Source: CAYWGR01 sp964458015 (lineage in GTDB: Bacteria > Planctomycetota > Planctomycetia > Pirellulales > Thermoguttaceae). From it: a DNA stretch of 16,149 nucleotides. The position numbers and the translations under genes are program-made. The notes under the pieces were generated by a model. It searched no databases. It saw nothing but the letters and a program-made list of their open reading frames with translations, and was not told where the DNA came from. Where the stretch lies: positions 1 to 16,149 of the forward strand of contig CAYWGR010000132.1 in assembly GCA_964458015.1 (NCBI GenBank). The letters run 5' to 3'. Below are positions 8,246 to 15,617 of the stretch, piece after piece (positions within the stretch are counted from its first letter, which is position 1; every line of letters starts with the position of its first letter).

Positions 8246-8476
8246 GAAATTTCTTTAGTGATGGCTGTATAATCCCATAAAACCCAATGGCAGACAGGGA
8301 CTATTGTCGGTTGATCGAACCATAACCCCATCCACGCAGGCCGAAGCGCCCGGTAGAGGATTTCTACTACAACACTCTACAACTCTCTGTCATAGGCCGT
8401 GGTTAGGCAAATCGTTTTCTTGTCGAACGGGGGGGCTCAACGGTTTTTATGCGTTTCCGATATGTTGCCTGGCATC

Positions 8477-8493
8477 AGCGGCATGATGCCGCT
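8477..8493. repeat. Palindrome AGCGGCAT-G-ATGCCGCT
   Basis: Two 8-base arms meet at a single central G. An overlapping alternative pairing uses GGCATC (8471-8476) with GATGCC (8485-8490). It could be a dimeric-regulator site or a small hairpin. No gene start is close: the Wzz-like start is about 380 bases downstream and the acetyltransferase start about 230 bases away. Confidence 0.5.
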
Positions 8494-8659
8494 TTGCATC
8501 ATCCCCCCGGAGATTTCATGGCGGGGGAAACGCCCGACGGTGTTTAAGCTGTTGTTGTGTATGCACTTGCGGCGAATTGTGGGTCACAGCCGCGCCGTTG
8601 GCATCGGCTTTGCTCCCCAAAACTAGCGTTCCGACAACTCCCGAAGCCCAGCAGGAGAG

Positions 8660-8819
8660 GACTCCAGTCGCCGAACAGAGTTAATGAGATTCGGCGGATC
8701 ATGTTAAGCGGCCCGAAAACAACGCTTCGCGGCCCTAATCTCCCGAACATGATCCGGTTGAGTCTCAATGATGGTCGCCGAAGCTTTGGCCCGTAGTCGA
8801 AGTTCCGGCGACTGGAGTC
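8660..8819. repeat. Nested inverted-repeat element (candidate structured leader or MITE)
   Basis: GACTCCAGTCGCCG (8660-8673) pairs perfectly with CGGCGACTGGAGTC (8806-8819). Inside, CGGATCATGTT (8695-8705) pairs with AACATGATCCG (8746-8756), around a 40-base loop that carries GCGGCCC twice. Both pairings fit one nested fold of about 160 bases. The element ends 50 bases before the Wzz-like start. It could be an RNA leader or a small mobile hairpin; no clear target-site duplication flanks it. Confidence 0.7.
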
Positions 8820-8869
8820 ACCCCCTGGCGGGCTTTTCTTTCAGACATCCGGACACAAGCGACACTCTT

Positions 8870-10372
8870 ATGAAAACCACCCACGCCGCCGTTCCGAGCC
8901 CTCGTCAAGTTTTGGGTCTGTTGTGGGCTCACGTTTGTCTCTGGCTGGTGCCGGCCTTGTTGGTGTCGGCCGCCGTGGGCGTTTTCGCCGTGATTCATGA
9001 AGAGACCTGGGAAGCCTCGCAGGCTTTGATCGTTCGCAATGAGGCTACCGGCGCCGATAAGGGGCTCGGCAAGTTCAATTTCCCCGAAGAGATGAAGAAT
9101 CTTCAGGAAACGATGTTGGAAATCGTCAAGAGCCGAAGCGTGTTGAGCGCGGCCTTGGAACAAATTGGTCCCCCGGCCCAATACGAAAATCCCACCGCTT
9201 GGCCGACCGAGGAAGACATCGCCGATGTCCGCAAGACCGTCAAATTGGCTCCGCCCAAGGGCGGCGAGTTCGGCAAGACCGAAGTTTTTTATCTCACGGT
9301 GCGGGCCGAAACCCATGAGCGTTCGATTGCCCTGAATGAAGCGGTTTTCGCGAAGCTCCAAAACGAATTTAAAAAGATTCGCGATGCCAAGACCCAAAGC
9401 GTCATTGATGAGTTGACCAAGACCGTTCATTTGGCCAAGGTCAATTTGGACGAGGCCACCGGCAAGCTGACCGTCACCGAGCGTCGCGTCGGCAGCGATT
9501 TGGCCGAACTGCGTTCGATGCAAGACATGGCCTCGAGCGACAGTGCTTTGCGTCGCAGTGCCGAAGACATCCGCGCTCAACTGCGTGAAACCGCCGCCGC
9601 CGAAAAGGTCAACCAAGAATTGCTGGCCGTATTGACCAAGGCTCAAGAGAATCCTCGCGAGCTTGCTGCCACGCCGAACCGGTTGCTGGAATCGCATCCG
9701 TCGCTCAAGCGGTTGAAAGACGGTTTGGTCGACGCTCAGCTTCGCACTTCCGCCTTGTTGGGCACGATGGCGGCCGATCATCCCCGCGTTCATGCGGCTC
9801 AAGAGTCGGAAGCCGAAATCAGCCGTCAACTTCATGCCGAATTGGCCTTGGCCCGAAACGGCGTGGAAGTGGAACTGCGGATTATCGCCAACCGTCGCGA
9901 ACTGTTGAACGATCAACTCGCGAAGACCGACCGCCGTTTGAACGACTTGGCTTCGGTTCGGGCGGAATACACCAACGAAACGGCCGAAGCGAAGAATCGG
10001 GCCGGCTTGCTGGAACGTGCCGAGCAAAACCTGTCCGAAGCACATGCCGTTCGGGCAAGCGTGAATGCCGCCGGTTTGATCAGCCGCATCGACACGCCGG
10101 ACGCGGGCACTCGCCCCGTCGGTCCCGGCCGAATCGTCATTGGACTAAGCGGCATCATTGGCGGATTGGTGATTGGTTTCGGATTGGTTTTTCTGGCCGT
10201 GCCGAACGTAACTCCGGCATCGGACGAACCGTCCGCGGCTGCGATTACGTCGATCGGCCCCGTTTCGGTCTACATCCCCGTCGGACGTGAAGCGGCCAAA
10301 CTGCCTGCTTATATCGCCGGCACCAATGGCCACCTCTCGCTCCACCGCGCCTTGCATAAGTTGGCAAGCTAA
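8870..10372 (+). CDS. Wzz/GumC-like polysaccharide chain-length protein without kinase domain
   Basis: This 500-residue inner-membrane co-polymerase-like protein has a first membrane helix at about 18-41. A long periplasmic part follows, with the usual early segment (ASQALIVRNEAT; ETMLEIVKSRSVLSAALEQIG) and charged coiled-coil stretches at about 150-260 and 330-400. HPRV lies at 304-307, and Pro/Gly-rich TRPVGPGR leads into the second helix at about 422-444. The ~55-residue cytoplasmic tail has no Walker motif, so the tyrosine kinase fused in Wzc/GumC-kinase types is absent. It probably sets polymer length or bridges export. I chose the ATG at 8870; the frame back to 8768 would run through the inverted-repeat element. 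The ribosome site is weak. Confidence 0.85.
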   Translation: MKTTHAAVPSPRQVLGLLWAHVCLWLVPALLVSAAVGVFAVIHEETWEASQALIVRNEATGADKGLGKFNFPEEMKNLQETMLEIVKSRSVLSAALEQIGPPAQYENPTAWPTEEDIADVRKTVKLAPPKGGEFGKTEVFYLTVRAETHERSIALNEAVFAKLQNEFKKIRDAKTQSVIDELTKTVHLAKVNLDEATGKLTVTERRVGSDLAELRSMQDMASSDSALRRSAEDIRAQLRETAAAEKVNQELLAVLTKAQENPRELAATPNRLLESHPSLKRLKDGLVDAQLRTSALLGTMAADHPRVHAAQESEAEISRQLHAELALARNGVEVELRIIANRRELLNDQLAKTDRRLNDLASVRAEYTNETAEAKNRAGLLERAEQNLSEAHAVRASVNAAGLISRIDTPDAGTRPVGPGRIVIGLSGIIGGLVIGFGLVFLAVPNVTPASDEPSAAAITSIGPVSVYIPVGREAAKLPAYIAGTNGHLSLHRALHKLAS

Positions 10373-10404
10373 GCAGTGATCTCAATTCGCACTCGAATTA
10401 CCGT

Positions 10405-10546
10405 GAGCTGATAGATCAAGTCTGACAATCAATTATGACAAATCGTCATTCTGAGCGGAGCGAAGAATCTCTGTGATTTCGCGAGATTCTTCGCTCTGTT
10501 CAGACTGACGGAACTGCCAAGAAAAATTGTCGGGAACTGATAGATC
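10405..10546. mobile_element. MITE-like palindromic repeat with flanking direct repeats
   Basis: The core is an inverted repeat: 10444-10471 pairs with 10483-10510 at 25 of 28 positions around an 11-base loop. The CGTCATTCTGAGC..GAAGAATCTC type of sequence is, from memory, a widely dispersed bacterial palindrome. CTGATAGATC flanks it exactly at 10408-10417 and 10537-10546, each 26 bases from the palindrome. With one mismatch the direct repeat extends to 13 bases. The 26-base spacers also partly mirror each other around GACAAT. There is no coding capacity. It lies between two gene ends and may also act as a terminator. Confidence 0.65.
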
Positions 10547-10614
10547 CCGCGAATGTGCAAGAATACCTGCTCTGCGATAGACTGACTTTCCGGCAGAGAG
10601 TTGTTGCCGGACGT

Positions 10615-11301
10615 TCAATCCGAACGGACTTCAGCTTCGCTTGGCAACACATCCGCAAAGAAAAAGCCGTCCCGTTCGACCGTTTCGCCGACCTGAACGG
10701 GAATTGTTCGACGGAACATCGGCCCTGCAATGACCACGGTGTGGAACTCTCCGTTTTCGGCGCAGGGATCAACTCCGGCAGGCAACTCGGCCAACAAGGA
10801 CTTCGACCATTCGCGGCCGACAAAGTGGCTTGGCATTTTTCGCGGGTCAACGCTCGTGATAATCGCTCGCACGCCGGCGTCGAGCATTTCGACGGCCAGT
10901 TCATCGGTCGGCTTGTTCCATAACGGGAAAATCGGCGAGATGCCCGTTCCGTTCAAGTGTTTTTCGCGATATTCGCGAATGTCTTGCAGGAAAAGATCGC
11001 CGAACGCCATGCACTCGATCTTTTGTGCGATTGCCCCCTCGACGAACCGCTGCATCGCGGATTCATACGCTTCATTGCTGCATGGGTCGGGTATTTCAAT
11101 CAGATGCAAAGGGGTCCCGGCGGCTTCCGCCTGAAGTTTCAGCAACGAAAGGCGGACGGCATGCATTGCCACGCGCTGATACTTGGCATTGATCGTGGTA
11201 AAGATGCCCGCCACTTCGATTTGAGGATCTTGCCTCAAAACATGGAGCGCCCAGGCACTGTCCTTGCCGCTGCTCCAGCTCAATAGAGTGCGTTTTCGCA
11301 T
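10615..11301 (-). CDS. DUF71/DPH6-like PP-loop ATPase (bacterial, possibly B12-related clade)
   Basis: This 228-residue ATP-binding enzyme belongs to the adenine-nucleotide alpha-hydrolase superfamily. The PP-loop SSGKDS lies at 10-15. GDLFLQDIREYRE at 101-113 and DPCAENGEFHT at 178-188 are the family's distinctive motifs. The eukaryotic and archaeal relatives are diphthine-ammonia ligases, but bacteria make no diphthamide. Bacterial members have been linked by gene context to cobamide salvage; nothing nearby here supports or excludes that. It starts 23 bases after the O-antigen-ligase-like gene and is probably cotranscribed. The UroD-family protein in the same window belongs to a family whose methyltransferase branch works with corrinoids, but it lies 7.5 kb away and the link is only suggestive. 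Confidence 0.88.
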   Translation of the reverse strand: MRKRTLLSWSSGKDSAWALHVLRQDPQIEVAGIFTTINAKYQRVAMHAVRLSLLKLQAEAAGTPLHLIEIPDPCSNEAYESAMQRFVEGAIAQKIECMAFGDLFLQDIREYREKHLNGTGISPIFPLWNKPTDELAVEMLDAGVRAIITSVDPRKMPSHFVGREWSKSLLAELPAGVDPCAENGEFHTVVIAGPMFRRTIPVQVGETVERDGFFFADVLPSEAEVRSD

Positions 11302-11324
11302 GTGTTCTTCTTCAAGGAGTAGAA

Positions 11325-12692
11325 TCAGCCTTCAACGACTATTCTCTCCTCTTGCGTCAGCCCTCGCAAGCCCTCGGTTACGCCGGCTAGGAAGAACAGC
11401 GTCATGTTCATCATGGGAATGACCGATACCTCGTGGAACATGCCGTTTAGGAAATATGCGCCCAGGGCGATCAGCATGAGCAAGCCTTGCTGGCGGGCGT
11501 AGAGCGGCAGATCGCCGTCGGACCATAAGTTCCAAGCGGTGCCTCCCCAGAAAACCACCAGCGCTAGGAATAATCCGAGTCCGATCGCGCCCGTCTCGGT
11601 CAATAGCGATAGCACGACATTGTGAGGGATATAACCTCGCACCTGTTCCAACGACATGTCGCCCGATCGGTCGGAAACGTAGCTGCGGTGTTCCACTCCG
11701 TACTGAGCATAGCCGCAGCCCAGCAACGGCCGGTCGCAAAACATCAGCCACGCCAGCCGGGCCATCTTCGGACGCAGCTCGACCGATTCGGCCGTCTTAT
11801 CGGCTCCCAAGGCTTTGTCGCGTTTGAAGGATACAAGGTTTTCCCATTGGGCCACTGTAAATATCACGGCAACAATAAGCCCGCTGCCCAAGATCGGAAT
11901 GCGCCAGCTCCAAGGCAGCGCCAGTCCGACGGCCAGCGCCAGCGTGAGCAAGCCGCCCATCCACACGCTGCGAGTCATGCTGCAACCGATGGCCGCCAAT
12001 ATAAGCACGATGCCGCCGATCAAAATCACCTGCTTACCGCCGCGAAGGCGCGGCCACCACATCAGCAGGGCCCCGAGACAAACGGCCAGCAAAACGCCAT
12101 TGCCGATGGGATGCAGAAGCGGGCCACGGCCGCGACCGGCAAATTCCGCGCTGGGATCGGCTGCTGTCGTTACAATATATTTTGGAAACACGAGCCACGA
12201 CCACTCGTAAAATTCGGCTAACGAAGTTACCGCTAAATAAACGCCGAAGAAAGCGAAACCGGCGAACATGGCCGTGACGGCTCGGTTTGTAAGATTCGCC
12301 TGCCGCACAATCCAATAAACCGTCGCTGGCATGATATACGAGATGATCAGCCAGGAAACCGGTTGATAATTGTTCAACCGCCAATTCGCTCGGAAGGTGC
12401 TGAAGATCATGTAGGCCAGAAACACCAGCAACAGAATCTCGGGCTTGCCTACCGGATTTGTATTGGCCTCTTCAAACCGCCGATACACGGCATACTGCAT
12501 TGCCAGGATTAACAACAAGATGCGGTCGGCGGTCAGCGGCACCGGGCCCAGCTCGATTTTGAAGAACGGCACGCTGAAACAAACGCCGGCCAAGAGTATG
12601 GCCAGCCCGCCGGCCAATAGCCCACCCCGGGCAAAATAGATGATGCCCCAAATCAATCCGGCAGTGATGGCGACAACGATAATAGCTTCCAT
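11325..12692 (-). CDS. O-antigen ligase/polymerase-like membrane protein (WaaL/Wzy_C family)
   Basis: This 455-residue integral membrane protein has about 11-12 hydrophobic segments. Family features are the TRSVWMGGLLTLALAVGLAL helix, DRPLLGCGYAQYG before the large periplasmic loop, and the conserved IPHNVVLSLLTETGAIGLGLF (355-375), whose PHN and E..G..GL pattern marks the Wzy_C domain. It should act on lipid-linked glycans at the periplasmic face, either joining chains to an acceptor or polymerising repeat units. The sequence cannot separate the two. It precedes the DUF71 gene by 23 bases. TATAAT lies at 12703-12698 on the coding strand, only five bases before the ATG, with no normally spaced ribosome site. 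Confidence 0.87.
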   Translation of the reverse strand: MEAIIVVAITAGLIWGIIYFARGGLLAGGLAILLAGVCFSVPFFKIELGPVPLTADRILLLILAMQYAVYRRFEEANTNPVGKPEILLLVFLAYMIFSTFRANWRLNNYQPVSWLIISYIMPATVYWIVRQANLTNRAVTAMFAGFAFFGVYLAVTSLAEFYEWSWLVFPKYIVTTAADPSAEFAGRGRGPLLHPIGNGVLLAVCLGALLMWWPRLRGGKQVILIGGIVLILAAIGCSMTRSVWMGGLLTLALAVGLALPWSWRIPILGSGLIVAVIFTVAQWENLVSFKRDKALGADKTAESVELRPKMARLAWLMFCDRPLLGCGYAQYGVEHRSYVSDRSGDMSLEQVRGYIPHNVVLSLLTETGAIGLGLFLALVVFWGGTAWNLWSDGDLPLYARQQGLLMLIALGAYFLNGMFHEVSVIPMMNMTLFFLAGVTEGLRGLTQEERIVVEG

Positions 12693-12697
12693 ACTCC

Positions 12698-12703
12698 ATT
12701 ATA
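12698..12703 (-). promoter_or_regulatory. Perfect -10 box immediately ahead of the O-antigen-ligase-like start
   Basis: TATAAT on the minus strand ends five bases before the ATG at 12692. If used, transcription would begin at or within a few bases of the start codon, giving a leaderless or nearly leaderless mRNA. No good -35 box is visible, so this is tentative. Confidence 0.35.
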
Positions 12704-12761
12704 ATCCCTAATCCCCTACAATTGTTCAGCCAAGCGGTTCTTGGCCTTCTCAAAGTGTTAT

Positions 12762-12859
12762 TGACCTTTGCATCGCCAATGAACCGAGGCCGACCATCGG
12801 GAGGCCGAAAACTGGGCCAAACAAGCTGATTGGCCGGTTCCTTATCCAAGCAAACATCA
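12762..12859. repeat. Repeat copy A, decayed copy of the sequence at 15805-15903
   Basis: About 98 bases align with 15805-15903 in the same orientation with roughly four in five bases identical. The best shared blocks are TGACCTTTGCA, CGACCATCGGGAGGCCGAAA and CCAAGCAAACATCAATA. On the minus strand copy B encodes the end of an 80-residue frame. In copy A the same frame is broken by single-base insertions (an extra T near FGLPMV and an extra A before the stop). Most other differences would change the amino acid. It is a pseudogene fragment or a non-coding dispersed repeat. Confidence 0.7.
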
Positions 12860-12957
12860 ATAAGAGTAGATGTTTTCTAATGTGTAATCGCATGGATGCG
12901 TGGTAAGAGTATTTCGGGGGGAGTTTGGATTCCCTTCCGTAAGAACCGCAAGTCCGT

Positions 12958-12963
12958 TACAAT
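12958..12963 (+). promoter_or_regulatory. -10-like TACAAT six bases ahead of the sulfatase-like start
   Basis: TACAAT lies at 12958-12963, with a weak TTCCGT 17 bases upstream (12935-12940). The ATG at 12970 follows after six bases with no ribosome site. With the similar arrangement at 12698-12703, this makes the 277-base divergent region a candidate for two near-leaderless promoters. Confidence 0.3.
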
Positions 12964-12969
12964 CGCAAC

Positions 12970-14214
12970 ATGAACGCCATTTGCTTTACCATCGACCGGC
13001 TCCACGCGGGCTACCTGGGCTGTTACGGGAACACCTGGATCGAAACGCCGTCGTTCGACCGTCTGGCGAGCCGCTCGGTGCTTTTCGACCGGGCGGTGAT
13101 CGATTCGCCCTGGTTGGAACGATTGTATCGCTCGTATTGGTTGGGATGCCATGCATTGTGTCCGGCTGTTGCCGAACCGCGTCCAACATTGCCCGCCCTG
13201 CTGAATCAAGCCGGCGTTGCCACGACGCTGTTGACCGACGAGCCTCTGGTGGTTCAGCATCCGCAGGCCGGCGATTTTGGCACGATTGTCGAGATCGAGC
13301 CGCCCACGCATGGGCAAACGGCTGAAGATATCGAGCAGACGCATTTTGCCCGATGTTTTGTCGAGATCATTCATTGGCTCGAATCGGCCCGCGAGCCGTT
13401 TTTGTTGTGGTGTCACTTAGGAGGCCTAGGCAAGACATGGGACGCGCCGCTGGCGTTCCGTCAAAAGTATTGGGACGAAGGTGATCCGCCGGTGCCGGAA
13501 ACGGCCGATGTGCCTGAACAAATGCTGCCCGAGCGATTTGACCCGGATGAATTACTCGGCATTACGCAATCCTATGCAGGGCAGGTGACGCTGCTGGATG
13601 CCTGTTTCGGCGCGATGCTCGAGTTTTTCGACAGCCACGATGATGGCCGCCTGGCACGTGAAACGATGCTTGCGTTTACTTCGGCGCGGGGTTTCCCGCT
13701 GGGCGAGCATCGGCGCGTGGGGCCTTGCGACGAGGCGCTTTTAGGCGAGTTGGTGCAAGTGCCCTGGATGATGCAATTGCCCGGCGTCTTTTCTCCCGTG
13801 CATAGCCAAGCATTGATCGAGCCCTCGGATCTTTGGGCCACGTTGTTGGATTATTGGCATGTTCAACCAACGCCGTTTTCTCCAACATCGTGCAGCTTGA
13901 TGCCAATCCTGCAAGGTGAAAATATCGAGTTGCGCGATCGGCTCTGCATTCTGGGCAATGGTGGCGAGCGAGCCGTCCGCACGCCTGCTTGGCATCTTCG
14001 CGTGAGCAATCCGGTGGACGCGGAATTGCCTTTGCAGTGCCAATTGTACGCAAAACCAGACGACCGCTTGGAAGTCAACGACGTCGCATCGCGTTGTTCC
14101 GAAGTGGTCGATGGTCTGCAAACGGCGTTATCGCAATACGAATCATCGTTGCCCAACAACCGCGTTGCCGATCTCCCGCCGCTTAACGATGAATTGCGGC
14201 ATGGGATGGAATAG
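12970..14214 (+). CDS. Sulfatase/alkaline-phosphatase-fold protein lacking key catalytic motifs
   Basis: This 414-residue protein clearly has the sulfatase fold. The N-terminal CFTIDRLHAGYLGCYGNTWIETPSFDRLASRSVLFDRA matches the usual opening and keeps the metal-ligand aspartate Asp9. SLLD-type helix AGQVTLLDACFGAMLEFF (203-220) and the closing LYAKPDDRLEVNDVASR (359-375) are also family features. The C/S-x-P-x-R site that carries formylglycine is replaced by DSPWLERLYRS (45-55). The second metal site TSDHG is TSARG (237-241). The segment LWCHLGGLGKTWDAP (146-160) resembles a planctomycete subgroup I recall from memory. Sulfate-ester hydrolysis is unlikely; a binding or structural role is inferred. 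There is no signal peptide. Its end faces the pseudopilin gene across a terminator. Confidence 0.82.
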   Translation: MNAICFTIDRLHAGYLGCYGNTWIETPSFDRLASRSVLFDRAVIDSPWLERLYRSYWLGCHALCPAVAEPRPTLPALLNQAGVATTLLTDEPLVVQHPQAGDFGTIVEIEPPTHGQTAEDIEQTHFARCFVEIIHWLESAREPFLLWCHLGGLGKTWDAPLAFRQKYWDEGDPPVPETADVPEQMLPERFDPDELLGITQSYAGQVTLLDACFGAMLEFFDSHDDGRLARETMLAFTSARGFPLGEHRRVGPCDEALLGELVQVPWMMQLPGVFSPVHSQALIEPSDLWATLLDYWHVQPTPFSPTSCSLMPILQGENIELRDRLCILGNGGERAVRTPAWHLRVSNPVDAELPLQCQLYAKPDDRLEVNDVASRCSEVVDGLQTALSQYESSLPNNRVADLPPLNDELRHGME

Positions 14215-14220
14215 ATTCGT

Positions 14221-14258
14221 CTTTTATCTAGGCGTGAAACGCCTGGGCTAGATAAAAG
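14221..14258. terminator. Bidirectional intrinsic terminator between convergent genes
   Basis: CTTTTATCTAG (14221-14231) and CTAGATAAAAG (14248-14258) are perfect reverse complements. They enclose an inner AGGCG/CGCCT stem with a TGAAA loop. The A/T tracts at both feet suit termination in both directions, for the sulfatase-like gene ending at 14214 and the pseudopilin ending at 14262. I recall the inner hairpin type as common in planctomycete intergenic DNA. Confidence 0.8.
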
Positions 14259-14261
14259 AAA

Positions 14262-15617
14262 CTATTGCGGCAGGAAATCTTGAACGACCGTCACTTCGCG
14301 AACCTGCTTGCTATCAGGCTCGAACGTGCGAATCTTGACCTGAATGCCGCGCAACGGAATGGGATACGGCGGGGCCACGCCTTTCTCGCCATCGTCGTCG
14401 ATGATGCCCACTGTGCCTTTAGTGCTATGATCAAATCCATCACTGGCATCTGCGGATTCGTAGCTCGTCGAAAAAGTGTCGTAAACGCGGGCGACATTGC
14501 TATTTGGAGTGGACTCATTTCCCGCACACAACCCACTGCTTGCATTGCCAAGATGACCAAGCCCCAAAGCCGCCATAGTACCAATTGTGGACTTATAGGT
14601 GACGCCGCCATAGCCAAGGTCTACATATGCACCTGTGTTGCTGTTTGCAGTCGGATCCCAGCCCTTCACGTCGAAACCGATGACATTTGTCAGAATTATG
14701 TCATCGGCAATGCGAGTACCAGCATTGGTACCATTACCGATGTAGGCGTTGTCTCCCAGCCTGTAACCCACAGTATTTGTCCAAAAATCTAATCCGGTCA
14801 GACTTGAAGGTGTGCAAGTGGTGCCAGGATACATGCTTGTCAAACTGGAATAAGAACATTCATTTAGTGTTGGCAGGGTTGGAAAAACTAGACTACTATA
14901 CGACCAGCACCAAGGGATGGCATAGGGAGATGAAGCAGCATGTGCAAATCGGCATTCGCGACGAGTTAGATCGCCAAGCGTGTTGAAGACAATTGCACCG
15001 CTTTCGAGCCGGGCGGAAATATCATAATTTGTATAATATCCAACTGATGCTGCTGATGTTGTTACTCCCGGTGCCACCAGCAGCACGCGGCGGTGCAGTG
15101 TATTGCCGCGCAGGAACCATGCGACTTCGGCCACGTCGGATTGAATCGTTGCTCCGCTAGAGCCATACTTGCCCACGAACGGCCGGCTCTTGCTGCGCGT
15201 GGTGAACATCAAGATGTCGTCGAAGTCGCCGACAGTTGTGTCGGCAGTGGAACTATCGCTGTTACGGGCGTAAGTCGGCGCACCGGCCTGTGTCATCGGT
15301 CCTTCGATATACTCGAAATAGCCTTCGTTATTCTCGGGCTTTCGCGGCGGGCTGACCGTGGCGGTGACGCCGGCCAGGTCTAATTGCAGTCGGGCTTCGG
15401 CCACGCGGAGCCGGTCGGCTGATTCGAGCATGGAACGAGAATCGGTGATGCTTTCGCCCACGTCGCCGAACATACGCACCACGGCGCCCATCAAGATCAA
15501 CGAAAGCACGGTGGCCACGAGAATTTCGACCAGGGTATAGCCGAAAGAATCGACAGATTTGCAAAGCCGCAACCCATGGTCGCGGGCCGCGCCAAAACCG
15601 ATATCGGGCCGTTTCAT
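14262..15617 (-). CDS. Prepilin-type protein, PilW/GspJ-like minor pseudopilin
   Basis: This 451-residue pseudopilin has a long 26-residue leader and a prepilin peptidase site SFG^YTLVEILVATVLSLILMG. Cleavage falls after Gly26, Tyr is +1 instead of the usual Phe, and Glu31 is the conserved +5 residue. A long helix (to about 85) and a large beta-rich domain follow. The end LRGIQVKIRTFEPDSKQVREVTVVQDFLP is, from memory, typical of large planctomycete minor pilins. The region about 190-290 is Ser/Thr/Tyr-rich with four cysteines (222, 237, 254, 268), and its DNA is visibly AT-richer than the rest. It should cap or initiate a type II secretion or type IV pilus fibre. AAGGA lies nine bases before the ATG. 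The ATG overlaps a TGA stop as ATGA. Confidence 0.88.
   Translation of the reverse strand: MKRPDIGFGAARDHGLRLCKSVDSFGYTLVEILVATVLSLILMGAVVRMFGDVGESITDSRSMLESADRLRVAEARLQLDLAGVTATVSPPRKPENNEGYFEYIEGPMTQAGAPTYARNSDSSTADTTVGDFDDILMFTTRSKSRPFVGKYGSSGATIQSDVAEVAWFLRGNTLHRRVLLVAPGVTTSAASVGYYTNYDISARLESGAIVFNTLGDLTRRECRFAHAASSPYAIPWCWSYSSLVFPTLPTLNECSYSSLTSMYPGTTCTPSSLTGLDFWTNTVGYRLGDNAYIGNGTNAGTRIADDIILTNVIGFDVKGWDPTANSNTGAYVDLGYGGVTYKSTIGTMAALGLGHLGNASSGLCAGNESTPNSNVARVYDTFSTSYESADASDGFDHSTKGTVGIIDDDGEKGVAPPYPIPLRGIQVKIRTFEPDSKQVREVTVVQDFLPQ

Larger units (their letters stand above)
8246..8869. other. 624-base non-coding region ahead of the Wzz-like gene, rich in inverted repeats
   Basis: No frame here looks like a protein. 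The region must carry the promoter of the minus-strand acetyltransferase operon and that of the plus-strand Wzz-like gene. It holds a near-perfect palindrome at 8477-8493, C- and G-runs able to pair at 8503-8528 (CCCCCC and GGGGG), and the large nested inverted repeat at 8660-8819. It ends in a C-rich then T-rich stretch (8821-8842). I cannot assign a known riboswitch class. Confidence 0.55.

Noticed and set aside
8304..8626. Small plus-strand frames in the long intergenic region
   Set aside because: They are short, overlapping, without ribosome sites, and contain palindromes and homopolymer runs; nothing suggests a protein.
8768..8869. Earlier start for the Wzz-like protein
   Set aside because: This part lies inside the nested inverted repeat and encodes nothing like the family's start. 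The ATG at 8870 leads directly into the expected cytoplasmic segment and first helix.
8765..10045. 426-codon open frame on the minus strand opposite the Wzz-like gene
   Set aside because: It mirrors the codon pattern of the clear plus-strand gene, has low-complexity Gly/Gln/Phe-rich content, and matches no family. The sense gene has membrane helices and a coiled coil as expected.
10615..11301. Calling the PP-loop protein a diphthamide synthase
   Set aside because: Bacteria lack diphthamide, so only the family name is supported.
11622..12221. 199-codon plus-strand frame opposite the O-antigen-ligase-like gene
   Set aside because: It is Gln/His/Arg-rich, typical of the reverse complement of a hydrophobic membrane protein.
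12970..14214. Calling the gene an active arylsulfatase
   Set aside because: The catalytic C/S-x-P-x-R motif and the DH metal pair are not present.
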